The notes beneath the pieces were generated by a model. That model saw only the letters and a list, made by a program, of their open reading frames with translations. It was not told the origin of the DNA and did no database searches. Below, piece after piece: positions 1 through 8,177 of a stretch of DNA of 42,146 nt. The stretch comes from an uncultured Gemmiger sp. Its GTDB lineage: Bacteria; Bacillota; Clostridia; Oscillospirales; Ruminococcaceae. Within the stretch, counting starts at the first letter, position 1, and each line of letters opens with the position of its first letter. Position numbers and translations under genes: made by a program. The DNA lies in assembly GCA_944382835.1 (NCBI GenBank), contig CALWNP010000020.1:1-42146 (forward strand). Direction: 5' to 3'.

Positions 1-7
1 TACAACA

Positions 8-56
8 AAAAAATGAGATAGGCAAACCCTTTCGGGAATGTCTATCTCATTTTTTT
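8..56 (-). terminator. Intrinsic terminator downstream of ssrA
   Basis: A hairpin with a stem of about 12 bp (AATGAGATAG pairing with CTATCTCATT) is flanked by A and T runs on both sides, so it can stop transcription from either strand. It lies about 100 bases beyond the tmRNA 3' end and probably closes the smpB-ssrA unit. Whatever lies to the left is outside the window. Bases 57-152 show no gene. Confidence 0.7.
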
Positions 57-152
57 AGGCTATTTTGCAACAGCCCCTTTACACTGACATCACAGCCACA
101 CCCTGACGGCAAAGCCGCCTTTAAAAAAGTAGGTGTTCGTGTAATGTCCATT

Positions 153-504
153 TGGTGGAGCTGACGGGAGTCGAACCCGTGTCCGAAAAGAAAGCGGTTA
201 GAGTATCTCCGGGCGCAGTGTGTCTATTGAAATTCCCGCGGCGCCAGCGGACACACACGCATTACGCCTTGGTAGCTTCATGAGGTCATGACGGGCGGCA
301 AAGCTTATGCCCGTTCACGTTCAGCACCTAATCGACGCCCTGACCCCACGCGGTGCTAAGGTGGGCAGGACGGTCGTGCCTAATTAGGCAGCGACGGCAA
401 CAGTGTTATTGTTGTCAGTTAATTTGTTTGGCGCTTTTTACGTGGGTCACCGCCACGGCCCGCTGCTCACGCCCCTCTCTCCCCGTCGAAACCATTACAG
501 CCCC
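153..504 (-). ncRNA. ssrA: Transfer-messenger RNA (tmRNA)
   Basis: tmRNA rescues stalled ribosomes by acting first as an alanyl-tRNA and then as a short mRNA that adds a degradation tag. The minus strand starts GGGGCTGTAATGGTTTCGAC and ends in a T-arm with GGTTCGACTCCCGTCAGC followed by an encoded CCA; the two ends pair as GGGGCT with AGCTCC. A tag reading frame runs from GCG at 434-432 to TAA at 386-384 and reads APNKLTDNNNTVAVAA, ending in the usual hydrophobic AVAA. The resume codon is my inference from the frame. The RNA is about 352 nt, a normal length, and lies just downstream of smpB, its protein partner. Confidence 0.95.
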
Positions 505-573
505 ATGATACACAGCACGGGGCAACCCGCACTGTGGGAAAAAGCGTTGCGTTTGCGCGATAAATCCGGCCGC

Positions 574-1041
574 TCAGTACCGGCCCTTGACGGCCCGGTC
601 GATATCCCGTTTGGCGTCCCGCGCCGCGGCCGCAGCGCGTTTGTCGTAGAGTTTTTTGCCCTTGCACAGGCCCAGTTCCATCTTGACCCGCCCCCGCTTG
701 AAGTAGAGGGAGAGCGGCACCAGGGTGTAGCCCTGCAGCTTGATCTGCTGGGCCAGATGGCGGATCTCGCTCTTGTGAGCCAGCAGCCGCCGGGGACGGC
801 GGGGGTCCTTGTTGAAGATGTTGCCCATCTCGTAGGGGCTGATGTGGATGCCCTTGGCGATGAGCTCGCCGTCCTCAATGTCAGCCCAGGAGTCTTTCAG
901 GTTGACCCCGCCGGCGCGCAGGCTTTTGACCTCGGTGCCCACCAGCTCAATGCCGGTTTCCAGCGCTTCGATCACAAAGTACTCGTGCCGTGCCTCCCGG
1001 TTTTGGGCAATGACCTTTTTTCCGGTTTTTTCCCCCGCCAA
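574..1041 (-). CDS. smpB: SsrA-binding protein SmpB
   Basis: SmpB binds the tRNA-like end of tmRNA and places it in the A site of stalled ribosomes, mimicking the codon-anticodon part. The 155-residue product has the family's usual length. Visible landmarks are the early NREARHEY segment, GTEVKSLRAG, the HISPYEMGN stretch, HKSEI, and a basic C-terminal tail (KGKKLYDKR and on) that occupies the mRNA channel. The start is a TTG at 1041, chosen because AAAGGAGG lies 9-10 bases upstream and no ATG is better placed. It lies directly upstream of ssrA, about 70 bases away, so the two probably share a transcript driven by the promoter at 1081-1109. Confidence 0.97.
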   Translation of the reverse strand: MAGEKTGKKVIAQNREARHEYFVIEALETGIELVGTEVKSLRAGGVNLKDSWADIEDGELIAKGIHISPYEMGNIFNKDPRRPRRLLAHKSEIRHLAQQIKLQGYTLVPLSLYFKRGRVKMELGLCKGKKLYDKRAAAAARDAKRDIDRAVKGRY

Positions 1042-1080
1042 AGAGCAGCACCTCCTTTGTCTTTCTGCGTTGGATAGAAC

Positions 1081-1109
1081 AGTATACCCGATCCCCTCCC
1101 AAATGTCAA
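1081..1109 (-). promoter_or_regulatory. Sigma-A promoter of smpB-ssrA
   Basis: On the minus strand a TTGACA box (1109-1104) and a TATACT box (1086-1081) are 17 bp apart, close to consensus. It lies between the end of recR and the smpB start, so smpB-ssrA can be transcribed independently of the dnaX-ybaB-recR operon. Confidence 0.85.
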
Positions 1110-1122
1110 GGGGAAGGCGGAC

Positions 1123-1722
1123 TTACAGCTCGCCCCGGCCCTGCATGGCCCGGTAGATGGTGGTTTCGTCGGCGTATTCCAGGCTGGAGCCCACCGGCAG
1201 GCCGTAGGCCAGGCGGGTGGTCTTGATGCCCAGGGGCTTGATGAGCTTGGCCAGGTACATGGCGGTGGCCTCCCCTTCCACGGTGGGGCTGGTGGCCATG
1301 ATGACCTCCTTGACCTGCTCATCCAGCCGGGCCAGCAGCTCCTTGATGCAGAGCTGGTCGGCACCGATGCCGTCCATGGGAGAGATCAGCCCGTGCAGCA
1401 CATGGTACAGGCCGTTGTACTCGTGGGTGCGCTCGATGGATTTGATGTCCCGGGGATTTTCCACCACGCAGATCACGCTGCGGTCCCGCTTGGGGGAGGC
1501 GCAGATAGGGCACAGCTCCCCCGCGGTGTAGTCCTGGCACAGGCGGCAGCGGTGCAGCTTGGTCTTGGCGTCCTGGATAGCCTTGGCCAGCGCCATGGCC
1601 TGTTCGCTGCTCATCCCCATGACTTCGTAGGCCATCCGGGTGGCGCCCTTGCGGCCTACGCCGGGAAAGCGGGAAAACTGATCAATGAGATTTTCCAGCG
1701 GTTCGGCATTCTGCTGCTGCAT
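1123..1722 (-). CDS. recR: Recombination mediator protein RecR
   Basis: RecR works with RecO (and RecF) to load RecA onto single-stranded DNA at gaps. The product is about 199 residues, the family norm. It has an N-terminal helix-hairpin-helix with FPGVGRKGA, a four-cysteine zinc finger (CRLCQDYTAGELCPIC), and a Toprim domain with VVENPRDI followed by YHVLHG. I start it at the ATG at 1722 (MQQQNAEPLENL); a TTG two codons upstream is also open. It is the last gene of the SRP RNA-dnaX-ybaB-recR block, the same order as in Bacillus subtilis, and lies 15 bases after ybaB. Confidence 0.97.
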   Translation of the reverse strand: MQQQNAEPLENLIDQFSRFPGVGRKGATRMAYEVMGMSSEQAMALAKAIQDAKTKLHRCRLCQDYTAGELCPICASPKRDRSVICVVENPRDIKSIERTHEYNGLYHVLHGLISPMDGIGADQLCIKELLARLDEQVKEVIMATSPTVEGEATAMYLAKLIKPLGIKTTRLAYGLPVGSSLEYADETTIYRAMQGRGEL

Positions 1723-1737
1723 TCCCAAACCACCTCG

Positions 1738-2079
1738 TCAGCCCAGGCCGGGGATGTTCATGCCGCCGGTCATCTTGGCCATTTCCTCGTCGGAGTCCTT
1801 GTCCACCGCGGCCACCGCGCTGTTGACGGCGGCAGCGATCAGGTCCTCCAGCATTTCCAGATCATCAGGGTCCACCGCCTCGGGCTTGATCTTGATGGCG
1901 GTGACCTCATGCTTGCCGGTCATGGTGACGGTGACCATCTCGCCGCTGGCGGTGCCGGTGTATTCCTTGGCTTCCAGCTCTGCCTGCTTGGCGCGGATCT
2001 CCTCCTGCATTTTCTGGACCTGGCGCATCATGGCCTGGGGATCGGGACGGCCGTAGCCTTTGGGAAGTCTTGCTTTCAT
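1738..2079 (-). CDS. YbaB/EbfC family nucleoid-associated protein
   Basis: This small DNA-binding protein belongs to the YbaB/EbfC family and nearly always sits between dnaX and recR. The 113-residue product has the family's long amphipathic N-terminal helix (QAMMRQVQKMQEEIRAKQAE), a central beta region (GMVTVTMTGKHEV-like, here GEMVTVTMTG) and a C-terminal helix with ending MTGGMNIPGLG. The start at 2079 has AAGGAG eight bases upstream. The exact role in the cell is not settled; nucleoid binding and a link to recombination are known for relatives. Confidence 0.95.
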   Translation of the reverse strand: MKARLPKGYGRPDPQAMMRQVQKMQEEIRAKQAELEAKEYTGTASGEMVTVTMTGKHEVTAIKIKPEAVDPDDLEMLEDLIAAAVNSAVAAVDKDSDEEMAKMTGGMNIPGLG

Positions 2080-2150
2080 GGTTGGTTCTCCTTACCTTGA
2101 TATAGTTTGCCCGGTGGGGCGGATGGAATCCGCGGCCAACGCCGCGGGGG

Positions 2151-3932
2151 TTATTTTTCTTCGATGACCACATCCACCCCCATGGCCCGGATGTTTTTCA
2201 GGGTTTCCTCCACCGGCACGGCGGGGCCGGCGGCGGTGGTTTGCTGGGGCGGGGTGTAGGGGCCGATGCCGCAGCGGATGTGGGTGACCCGGTAGATATA
2301 CTCCTTGATGCTCTTGGAGGTATCCTTGTTCTTGCGCATGAAATCCCGGAAGGCGTCGCTGCACTCGATGAGCACCCGCTTGCCGTCGTAGAAGGCCCGG
2401 GTTCCCTGCAAAAAGGAGGTCAGCATGGGGTCGCTCTCCGAGATGGCCTCCAGCACCCCGGGCCACTGGACAAAGGGTTCGGGGTCCCCCGCCGGGGCCG
2501 GGGGCCGGGCGGCGGGCTGGGCCGGGGCCTCCGGGGCGGGTGCCGGGATGGGTTCGGGCACCGGGGCGGCGGGCAGCTCCTCCTGCAGGGCCGGGGATTG
2601 TTCCGGGGTCCCGGCAGGGGCTGCTGACGGGGCCGGGGCCTGGACTGCCGGGGCAGCCGCAGGGGCCGGGCTCTGGGGAGCCGGGGCGGTTACCGGGGCG
2701 CTCTGGAAGGGCGCCGTAGAGGCCGCGGGGACACTCTGGAAAGCCGCCGGGGCCGCTGCCTGGAAGGGCGCCGGCTGGGCGGTGTTCTGGAACGGTGCGC
2801 TCCCCCCTGCCGGGGCGGCGTAAGCCGGCTGGGCAGGGACGGCCTGGACAGTCTGAACCGGCTGGGTCAGGGAAAAGACCGCCAGTTCCAGCTCGATGCG
2901 CTGGTCGGTGCCCCGGCTCATCTTTTCCAGGGCGGCACCAAAGGCGTTGATGGCTCGCACCGCCTCGGCCTGGGGAAAGTCCTTGCGGGCGGCGTAGGCG
3001 GCCTCCTCTTCGGGGGAGGTGCCGGTGAGCAGCTCCATCCCGCCGGGCAGGGCGCAGAGCATCAGGTTGCGGTAGTGCCCCGCCAGCTCGATGCAGAGCC
3101 GGCGCATATCCACCGATTTCTGGCGCAGGGCGGCGATCTCCTGCAGCGCCTTGACCGAATCCCGGGCGGCAATGGCGTCGCTGATCTCAAAGAGATACTG
3201 CCGGTCGGTGACGCCGGCCATCCGCCGGACCAGGGCCTCGTCCACCGTGTTGCTCACCCCGGCGCAGGTGTCCAGAATGGACAGGGCGTCCCGCATGGCG
3301 CCGTCGGCCAGCCGGCCGATGAGGGCGGCGGCCCCGGGGTCCAGGGCGATCTTCTCCTGTTCGGCCACATAGAGCAGCCGCCCGGCGATCTTGTCCGCCG
3401 TGATGCGGGCGAAGTCGTACCGCTGGCAGCGGCTGAGGATGGTGGCCGGGACCTTCTGCACCTCAGTGGTGGCCAGAATAAAGATCACATGCTCGGGGGG
3501 TTCCTCCATCGTCTTGAGCAGGGCGTTGAAGGCCGAGGTGGAGAGCATGTGCACCTCGTCGATGATGTAGACCTTGTAGCGGCAGACGGTGGGCAGGTAA
3601 GCGGTTTCGTCCCGCAGGTCCCGGATGTCGTCCACGCTGTTGTTGGAGGCGGCGTCGATTTCCGAAACGTCCAGGATGCTGCCGTCGTCCAGCCCCTTGC
3701 AGACGGCGCACTGGCCGCAGGGATCGGGGGAGGACTGGTCCAGACAGTTGACTGCCTTGGCAAAGATCTTGGCGCAGGTGGTCTTGCCGGTGCCCCGGGT
3801 GCCGGTGAACAGATAGGCATGGCCGATGCGCCCGGCGGCAATCTGGTTCTGCAGGGCAGTGACGATGGCCTCCTGGCCCACCACGTCGGCAAAACGGCGG
3901 GGCCGCCATTTGCGGTACAGCGCGCGATACAT
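2151..3932 (-). CDS. dnaX: DNA polymerase III subunits gamma/tau
   Basis: DnaX is the motor of the clamp loader that opens and loads the sliding clamp at the replication fork. From the start MYRALYRKWRP the product is about 593 residues. Visible are the AAA+ Walker A GTRGTGKT (residues 44-51), a four-cysteine zinc module (C63, C72, C75, C78), the Walker B variant DEVH (124-127), a sensor region (ATTEVQKVPATILSRCQRYDF), then a long Pro/Ala-rich linker (about 390-520) and a C-terminal domain. The frame is open 40 codons further upstream, but that extension runs through the SRP RNA gene, so I chose the ATG at 3932. No obvious frameshift signal for a short gamma form was recognised. Confidence 0.97.
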   Translation of the reverse strand: MYRALYRKWRPRRFADVVGQEAIVTALQNQIAAGRIGHAYLFTGTRGTGKTTCAKIFAKAVNCLDQSSPDPCGQCAVCKGLDDGSILDVSEIDAASNNSVDDIRDLRDETAYLPTVCRYKVYIIDEVHMLSTSAFNALLKTMEEPPEHVIFILATTEVQKVPATILSRCQRYDFARITADKIAGRLLYVAEQEKIALDPGAAALIGRLADGAMRDALSILDTCAGVSNTVDEALVRRMAGVTDRQYLFEISDAIAARDSVKALQEIAALRQKSVDMRRLCIELAGHYRNLMLCALPGGMELLTGTSPEEEAAYAARKDFPQAEAVRAINAFGAALEKMSRGTDQRIELELAVFSLTQPVQTVQAVPAQPAYAAPAGGSAPFQNTAQPAPFQAAAPAAFQSVPAASTAPFQSAPVTAPAPQSPAPAAAPAVQAPAPSAAPAGTPEQSPALQEELPAAPVPEPIPAPAPEAPAQPAARPPAPAGDPEPFVQWPGVLEAISESDPMLTSFLQGTRAFYDGKRVLIECSDAFRDFMRKNKDTSKSIKEYIYRVTHIRCGIGPYTPPQQTTAAGPAVPVEETLKNIRAMGVDVVIEEK

Positions 3933-3963
3933 CCGGTTCACCTGCCTTTCGGGTTGATGATAG

Positions 3964-4153
3964 AAAAAGCGGCCAGAGCCCGCGCGGGTGCGCCCCCGCG
4001 GCTGCGCCGCTTTGCATACGGATGCAGGCTTGCCGCAGCACTGGGGAAGCACCGCTTAATGCTGCTCGGTTCCCCGCCTGACATGGTTCACAGGCCCCCC
4101 ACGCACGGGGCCCACATCCGTATGCAAAACAGCGCAATACAGCCCTGTCCGCT
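3964..4153 (-). ncRNA. ffs: Signal recognition particle RNA
   Basis: This is the RNA scaffold of the particle that, with Ffh, targets membrane proteins to the translocon. On the minus strand the conserved apical loop is visible as GTGAACCATGTCAGGC, then GGGAACCGAGCAGCATTAAG. Long complementary arms flank it: TTTGCATACGGATG near the 5' side pairs with CATCCGTATGCAAA near the 3' side. The 3' end is set at a T run following CCGC; the 5' end is placed seven bases after the -10 box. At about 190 nt it is shorter than the roughly 270-nt RNA of Bacillus. It sits just upstream of dnaX, as scr does in Bacillus. Confidence 0.9.
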
Positions 4154-4159
4154 TTTTGT

Positions 4160-4188
4160 ATTATACACGATCTTTGGCGCAAATGCAA
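4160..4188 (-). promoter_or_regulatory. Promoter of SRP RNA and dnaX operon
   Basis: A TATAAT box (4165-4160) lies 17 bp from a TTGCAT -35 box (4188-4183) on the minus strand. Transcription would start near 4153, matching the inferred RNA 5' end. Read-through past the RNA could also feed dnaX-ybaB-recR. Confidence 0.85.
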
Positions 4189-4197
4189 GGGGTCGGC

Positions 4198-6600
4198 TCA
4201 GCCCCCAAAGACGGTTTTGGCATAGTCGGCGCTGGCCTTGGCGTCCTTGGCGTAGAAATCCGCCCCGATGGCCCGGGCATAGCTGGGGGTGAGCACCGCG
4301 CCCCCCACCATCACCTTGCAGGGCAGGCCCGCCTGATGCAGCGCCTGGATGGTGGCTTCCATGTTGGGCACCGTGGTGGTCATCAGGGCCGAAAGCCCCA
4401 CCAGCGGGGCACCGGTGCGGCGCACTGCCTCCACGATCCGCTCGGGGGGCACATCCCGGCCCAGGTCGGTGACCTCGTAGCCGTAGTTTTCCAGAATGAC
4501 CCGGACGATGTTTTTGCCGATGTCATGCACATCCCCCTTGACGGTGGCGATGACAATTTTGCCCTTGCTCTGGCCGGGGGTGCCGGTGCGGGCGATGGCC
4601 TCCTTGACCACCTCGAAAGCGGCCTGGGCCGCGGTGGCCGACTGGAGCAGCTGGGGCAGAAAGAGAGTGCCCTTTTCAAAGCCCTCCCCCACCCGGTCCA
4701 GGGCGGGGATCAGGATGCCGTTGACCACCTCCAGGGGCTGGGCGGTTTCCAGGGCCTTTTGGGCGGCGTCGTGGGCCTCCTGTTTCAGGCCCCGGCGCAC
4801 CGCCTCAAACAGCGGGTCCCGGCCGGGGTCCCCGGCATCGGAGGCCGGGGCGGCGGCAGGGGCCGCCTGGGTGGTGGTAATCGTGACGTTGGCGTAGGCC
4901 GCCAGATAGTCGCTGCTCTGGGGGTCCTGGCAGGTCAGCACCCGGTAGGCCCGCACCGCGGCCATCATCTCGGGAGTGTTGGGGTTCATGATGGCCAGGT
5001 CCAGCCCGGCCTGCATGGCCATGGTCAGGAAGGTGGTGTTCATGTAGCCCCGGCAGGGCAGCCCGAAGCTGATGTTGGAGACCCCCAGCACGGTGCGCAC
5101 CCCGTAGCGCTCCTTGCAGATTGTCAGGGCTTTCAGGGTCTCGGCGGCGGCGCTCTGCTCAGCCGAGACGGTCAGGGTCAGGCAGTCGATGTAGACATCC
5201 TCCCGGGGGATGCCGATGGCGTCGGTGGCGGCCACAATCCGCCCGGCGATGGCCAACCGCCCCTCGGCGGTTTTGGGGATGCCCTGCTCGTCCAGGGTCA
5301 GGCCCACCACCGCGGCGCCGTACTTTTTGCACAGGGGCAGGATGGTGTCCAGCGACTTCTGCTCCCCGTTCACCGAGTTGACGATGGGTTTGCCGTTGTA
5401 GATCCGCAGTGCCCGGGCCAGGGCTTCGGGGTTGGTGGAATCCAGCTGGAGGGGCAGGTCGGTGATGCTCTGCAGCTCCCGCACCAGCATCTCCAGAGTG
5501 GCAGCCTCGTCGATGCCGGGCAGGCCGGCGTTCACATCCAGCAGCTGGGCCCCAGCCTCGGCCTGGGCCACCGCCTGGGCGCAGGGGTAGGCGCTGTCCC
5601 CCTCCCGCAGGGCCTGCTGCAGCCGCTTTTTGCCGGTGGGGTTGATCCGCTCCCCCACCACCGTGATGCCATCCACCTCGACGCAGCGCACCGGGGTGCA
5701 CAGACGGCTGCGCACCACCGGGGTCTTGGCGGCGGGGGTGTGGCCCTCCACCATCTGCCGCAGCAGTCGGATGGTCTCGGGCTGGGTGCCGCAGCAGCCC
5801 CCCAGCATCGAGACGCCGGTGGGCAGGTAAGCCCGCATGAGGTCGGCAAATTCGGCGGGGGTAATGTTGTAGCTGCCGTCGGGGTTGGGCAGCCCGGCGT
5901 TGGGCTTGACAAAGACCGGCATGCCGGCGGGCACGCAGCGGCAGAGCCGCTGGGCAAAGGGCAGGATTTCCTCGGGCCCCAGGGAGCAGTTGATGCCCAG
6001 GCCGTCCACCCCCAGCCCCGCCGCGGTGACGGCGAAGCTCTCCACCGTGCAGCCGGTGAAGGTGCGGCCCCGGGCCTCGAAGCTCATCGAGACATAGACC
6101 GGCAGGGTGCAGTTTTCCTTCGCTGCCAGGATGGCGGCTTTCAGCTCGTAGAGATCGGTCATGGTTTCCAGCACCACCAGATCGGCGCCGGCGGCCGCCC
6201 CGGCCCGGACCACCCGGGCAAACTGGTCGTAGGCATCCTCAAAGGCCAGGGTGCCGGCGGGGGCCAGCAGTTCCCCGATGGGGCCGATGTCCAGCGCCAC
6301 CAGGGCTCCGGTTTCGTCGGCGGCAGCCCGGGCACATCCAAGGGAAGCCTCCACTACCTGGGCGGCGGTGTAGCCGCTGCCCGCCAGCTTGCGGTCGTTG
6401 GCGCCGAAGGTGTTGGCAAACAGGATGTCCGCCCCCGCCCGGGCATAGTCCCGGTGGATGGCGATGAGGGTTTCGGGCATGGTAAAGGCGGCCAGCTCGG
6501 GCTTCTGGCCCGGCTGCAGCCCGCGGGCGGTGAGCTGGGTACCCATGGCGCCGTCCATCAGGACAAAACGGCGGCGGGCGGTGATCTCTTCAACTTTCAC
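4198..6600 (-). CDS. metH: Cobalamin-dependent methionine synthase lacking the reactivation domain
   Basis: MetH moves the methyl group of methyltetrahydrofolate through cobalamin to homocysteine, making methionine in the cytoplasm. The product (about 800 residues) carries, in order, a homocysteine-binding domain (DGAMGTQL; zinc cysteines in GINCSLGPEE and GGCCGTQPE), a pterin-binding domain (VVGERINPTGKK), a cobalamin cap region, and a cobalamin-binding domain with the DxHxxG motif GDVHDIGKNI (ligand His near 692). It stops there, so the C-terminal S-adenosylmethionine activation domain of the long Escherichia coli type (about 1,230 residues) is absent and is supplied by the gene just upstream. 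I chose the GTG at 6600 because AGAGGGG precedes it; it overlaps the upstream stop by 11 bases, suggesting translational coupling. Confidence 0.96.
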   Translation of the reverse strand: MKVEEITARRRFVLMDGAMGTQLTARGLQPGQKPELAAFTMPETLIAIHRDYARAGADILFANTFGANDRKLAGSGYTAAQVVEASLGCARAAADETGALVALDIGPIGELLAPAGTLAFEDAYDQFARVVRAGAAAGADLVVLETMTDLYELKAAILAAKENCTLPVYVSMSFEARGRTFTGCTVESFAVTAAGLGVDGLGINCSLGPEEILPFAQRLCRCVPAGMPVFVKPNAGLPNPDGSYNITPAEFADLMRAYLPTGVSMLGGCCGTQPETIRLLRQMVEGHTPAAKTPVVRSRLCTPVRCVEVDGITVVGERINPTGKKRLQQALREGDSAYPCAQAVAQAEAGAQLLDVNAGLPGIDEAATLEMLVRELQSITDLPLQLDSTNPEALARALRIYNGKPIVNSVNGEQKSLDTILPLCKKYGAAVVGLTLDEQGIPKTAEGRLAIAGRIVAATDAIGIPREDVYIDCLTLTVSAEQSAAAETLKALTICKERYGVRTVLGVSNISFGLPCRGYMNTTFLTMAMQAGLDLAIMNPNTPEMMAAVRAYRVLTCQDPQSSDYLAAYANVTITTTQAAPAAAPASDAGDPGRDPLFEAVRRGLKQEAHDAAQKALETAQPLEVVNGILIPALDRVGEGFEKGTLFLPQLLQSATAAQAAFEVVKEAIARTGTPGQSKGKIVIATVKGDVHDIGKNIVRVILENYGYEVTDLGRDVPPERIVEAVRRTGAPLVGLSALMTTTVPNMEATIQALHQAGLPCKVMVGGAVLTPSYARAIGADFYAKDAKASADYAKTVFGG

Positions 6601-7249
6601 AGGTGGTTCCCCTCTTTCGATATACACAGGTTTCCCGCAGCAGACAGTGGCCGCAGCCGGCCCGGGCGCCGGTCACCGGGTGATCGGCCACCCCCAGGAT
6701 GGCGGTGACGCTCTTGCGGGGGGTCATCAGATGTTCGGGGGTCAGGGCCAGGCCAATGCCCCGCACCGTGTCCAGGGCCAGGCAGAGCGGGTCCTGCAGG
6801 GTCAGGGGGCAGTCGCCGTAGCCCGGCGAGTACCGCCCGGTGAGGTAGCGCCCCCCGGCGGTGATCTGGCGGCGGATTTCCCCTTCCAGCCCGTCGCAGA
6901 GGTCCTCCATCCAGGCCGAGGCGGTGGCGTCGGCGGCCGCCCCCAGCGCGATGTCGGTGATCTCCAGCCGGCGGATCAGCCCGTCCAGCCCGCTGCCCAG
7001 GGTGACCGCCATCAGCACCAGCTCATCACAGCCCCGCAGATGGCGGGCCAGGTCGGTGCCGGCCTCGGCCAGGGGCAGGGCGGTCATCGGCAGGCGGCGC
7101 CAGATCCCCCGGGGGGTGGCGGCAGCCCGCACCGCGGCTTCGGCCTTGTCCAGCAGGGCACCGGTGGCGGCGTCGGGGGTCCAGCCGGCGGCGCCCAGAT
7201 ACCGCAGCACGGTAGCGCGGTCGGTGGTTTGGGGAGCGGTCAGTTCCAT
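6590..7249 (-). CDS. Free-standing methionine synthase activation-domain protein
   Basis: This 219-residue protein resembles the S-adenosylmethionine-binding activation domain of cobalamin-dependent MetH, seen in the segment RYSPGYGDCPLTLQ and in the DLCDGLEGEIRRQ helix. That domain reductively remethylates cobalamin when it is oxidised to the inactive cob(II)alamin state. Thermotoga maritima is a known precedent for the domain being a separate protein. Here it lies between metF and a metH that lacks the domain, which strongly supports the pairing. The C-terminus has cysteines at 199, 202, 208 and 217 in a CGHCLLRETC arrangement, a possible metal or iron-sulphur site not found in classical MetH. 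Start at 7249 with AAGGAGG seven bases upstream. Confidence 0.88.
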   Translation of the reverse strand: MELTAPQTTDRATVLRYLGAAGWTPDAATGALLDKAEAAVRAAATPRGIWRRLPMTALPLAEAGTDLARHLRGCDELVLMAVTLGSGLDGLIRRLEITDIALGAAADATASAWMEDLCDGLEGEIRRQITAGGRYLTGRYSPGYGDCPLTLQDPLCLALDTVRGIGLALTPEHLMTPRKSVTAILGVADHPVTGARAGCGHCLLRETCVYRKRGTTCES

Positions 7250-7269
7250 GGGGCAGCCTCCTTGGGTCT

Positions 7270-8142
7270 TCAGGTGGCGGGCAGCAGGTCGCGGATGCCG
7301 TCGTAGATGGCGGCGGCCACATCGGCGTCGTTCATGGCGTAGAGGTGCACCCCGTCGGCGCCCCCCTCGATGAGGTCCCGCAGCTGGTAGATGGCATACT
7401 CCACCCCGGCCTTGTGCAGCGAAACGGGGTCGTCCTGCCAGCGGGCGATCATCCGGGTGAAGTCGGAGGGCAGGCTGGCGCTGGACAGGGCCACGGTGCG
7501 CTCGATCTGGCTGCGGCGGACGATGGGCATGACCCCCGCCGAGACCGGCAGGGTGATGCCCGCCCGCCGGGCCATGTTGAGGAAGCGGTAAAAGTGTCCG
7601 TTGTCAAAGAAGAGCTGGGTGAGCAGATGGGTGGCCCCGGCCTCCTGCTTGTAGCGCAGGTTGGCCACGTCCTGGGCCAGGGTGGGGGCTTCGGGGTGGC
7701 CTTCGGGGTAGCAGGCGGCATGGATGTCAAAGCCGGGCTTGGCGGACCGGACATAAGCGATCAGGTCGCTGGCGTGGGCAAAGTCGGGGCTTTCGGGCCT
7801 GGTGGGGGTGCGGTCCCCCCGCAGGGCCAGCACATTGTCCACCCCGGCGGCCTCCAGCTGATCCAGCAGGGCGGCGGCCTTGACTTTGTCACTGCCCATG
7901 CAGATCATGTGGGCGATGGGCTCCACCCCCAGCTCCTGCTTGAGGAAGCGGGCCACCTCCACGGTGGACACGCCCCCCGCCGAGCCCCCGGCGCCGTAGG
8001 TGACGCTGATAAAATCGGGGTGGAGCTGCGCCATTCGGCGCAGGGTGTCCTGCATGGCGGCAAACTGGGTGGTCTGCTTGGGGGGAAAGCATTCGATGGA
8101 AAAGACGCAGGGCTTGGTGCCAAAAAGTTGGGAAATCTTCAT
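7270..8142 (-). CDS. metF: 5,10-methylenetetrahydrofolate reductase
   Basis: MetF reduces methylenetetrahydrofolate to methyltetrahydrofolate, the methyl donor for MetH. The 290-residue barrel protein has the family's N-terminal FSIECFPPK (with the catalytic Glu), the DFISVTYGAGGS segment, an LALRGD motif, the HPEAPTLAQDVANLRYKQEAGA stretch (cofactor binding), and TQLFFDNGHFYRF. Start at 8142 with AAGGAG seven bases upstream. It lies 20 bases before the activation protein, and the three genes form one methionine-synthesis block in pathway order. No S-adenosylmethionine or cobalamin riboswitch was seen in the 35 bases upstream. Confidence 0.96.
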   Translation of the reverse strand: MKISQLFGTKPCVFSIECFPPKQTTQFAAMQDTLRRMAQLHPDFISVTYGAGGSAGGVSTVEVARFLKQELGVEPIAHMICMGSDKVKAAALLDQLEAAGVDNVLALRGDRTPTRPESPDFAHASDLIAYVRSAKPGFDIHAACYPEGHPEAPTLAQDVANLRYKQEAGATHLLTQLFFDNGHFYRFLNMARRAGITLPVSAGVMPIVRRSQIERTVALSSASLPSDFTRMIARWQDDPVSLHKAGVEYAIYQLRDLIEGGADGVHLYAMNDADVAAAIYDGIRDLLPAT

Positions 8143-8177
8143 GGTCAGACTCCTTATGTAAAATAGGATGGGCGGCC

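Noticed and set aside
505-573. A dedicated ssrA promoter directly before tmRNA
   Set aside because: A TATCAT box abuts the RNA 5' end with no proper spacing or -35 box; processing from the smpB transcript is the simpler reading.
3933-4052. N-terminal extension of dnaX by 40 residues
   Set aside because: The extension is encoded by the 3' part of the SRP RNA, does not look like DnaX, and the next ATG begins the canonical MYRALYRKWRP with a ribosome binding site.
4156-6708. An 850-codon open plus-strand frame across metH
   Set aside because: Its product is a low-complexity Gly/His/Gln-rich string, and it lies opposite a clear metH. High GC makes long antisense frames common; the same holds opposite rnr, parC, parE, xdhA and the NCS2 gene.
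8143-8177. S-adenosylmethionine or cobalamin riboswitch before the methionine genes
   Set aside because: Only 35 bases separate metF from the preceding gene, too few for any known riboswitch of these classes.
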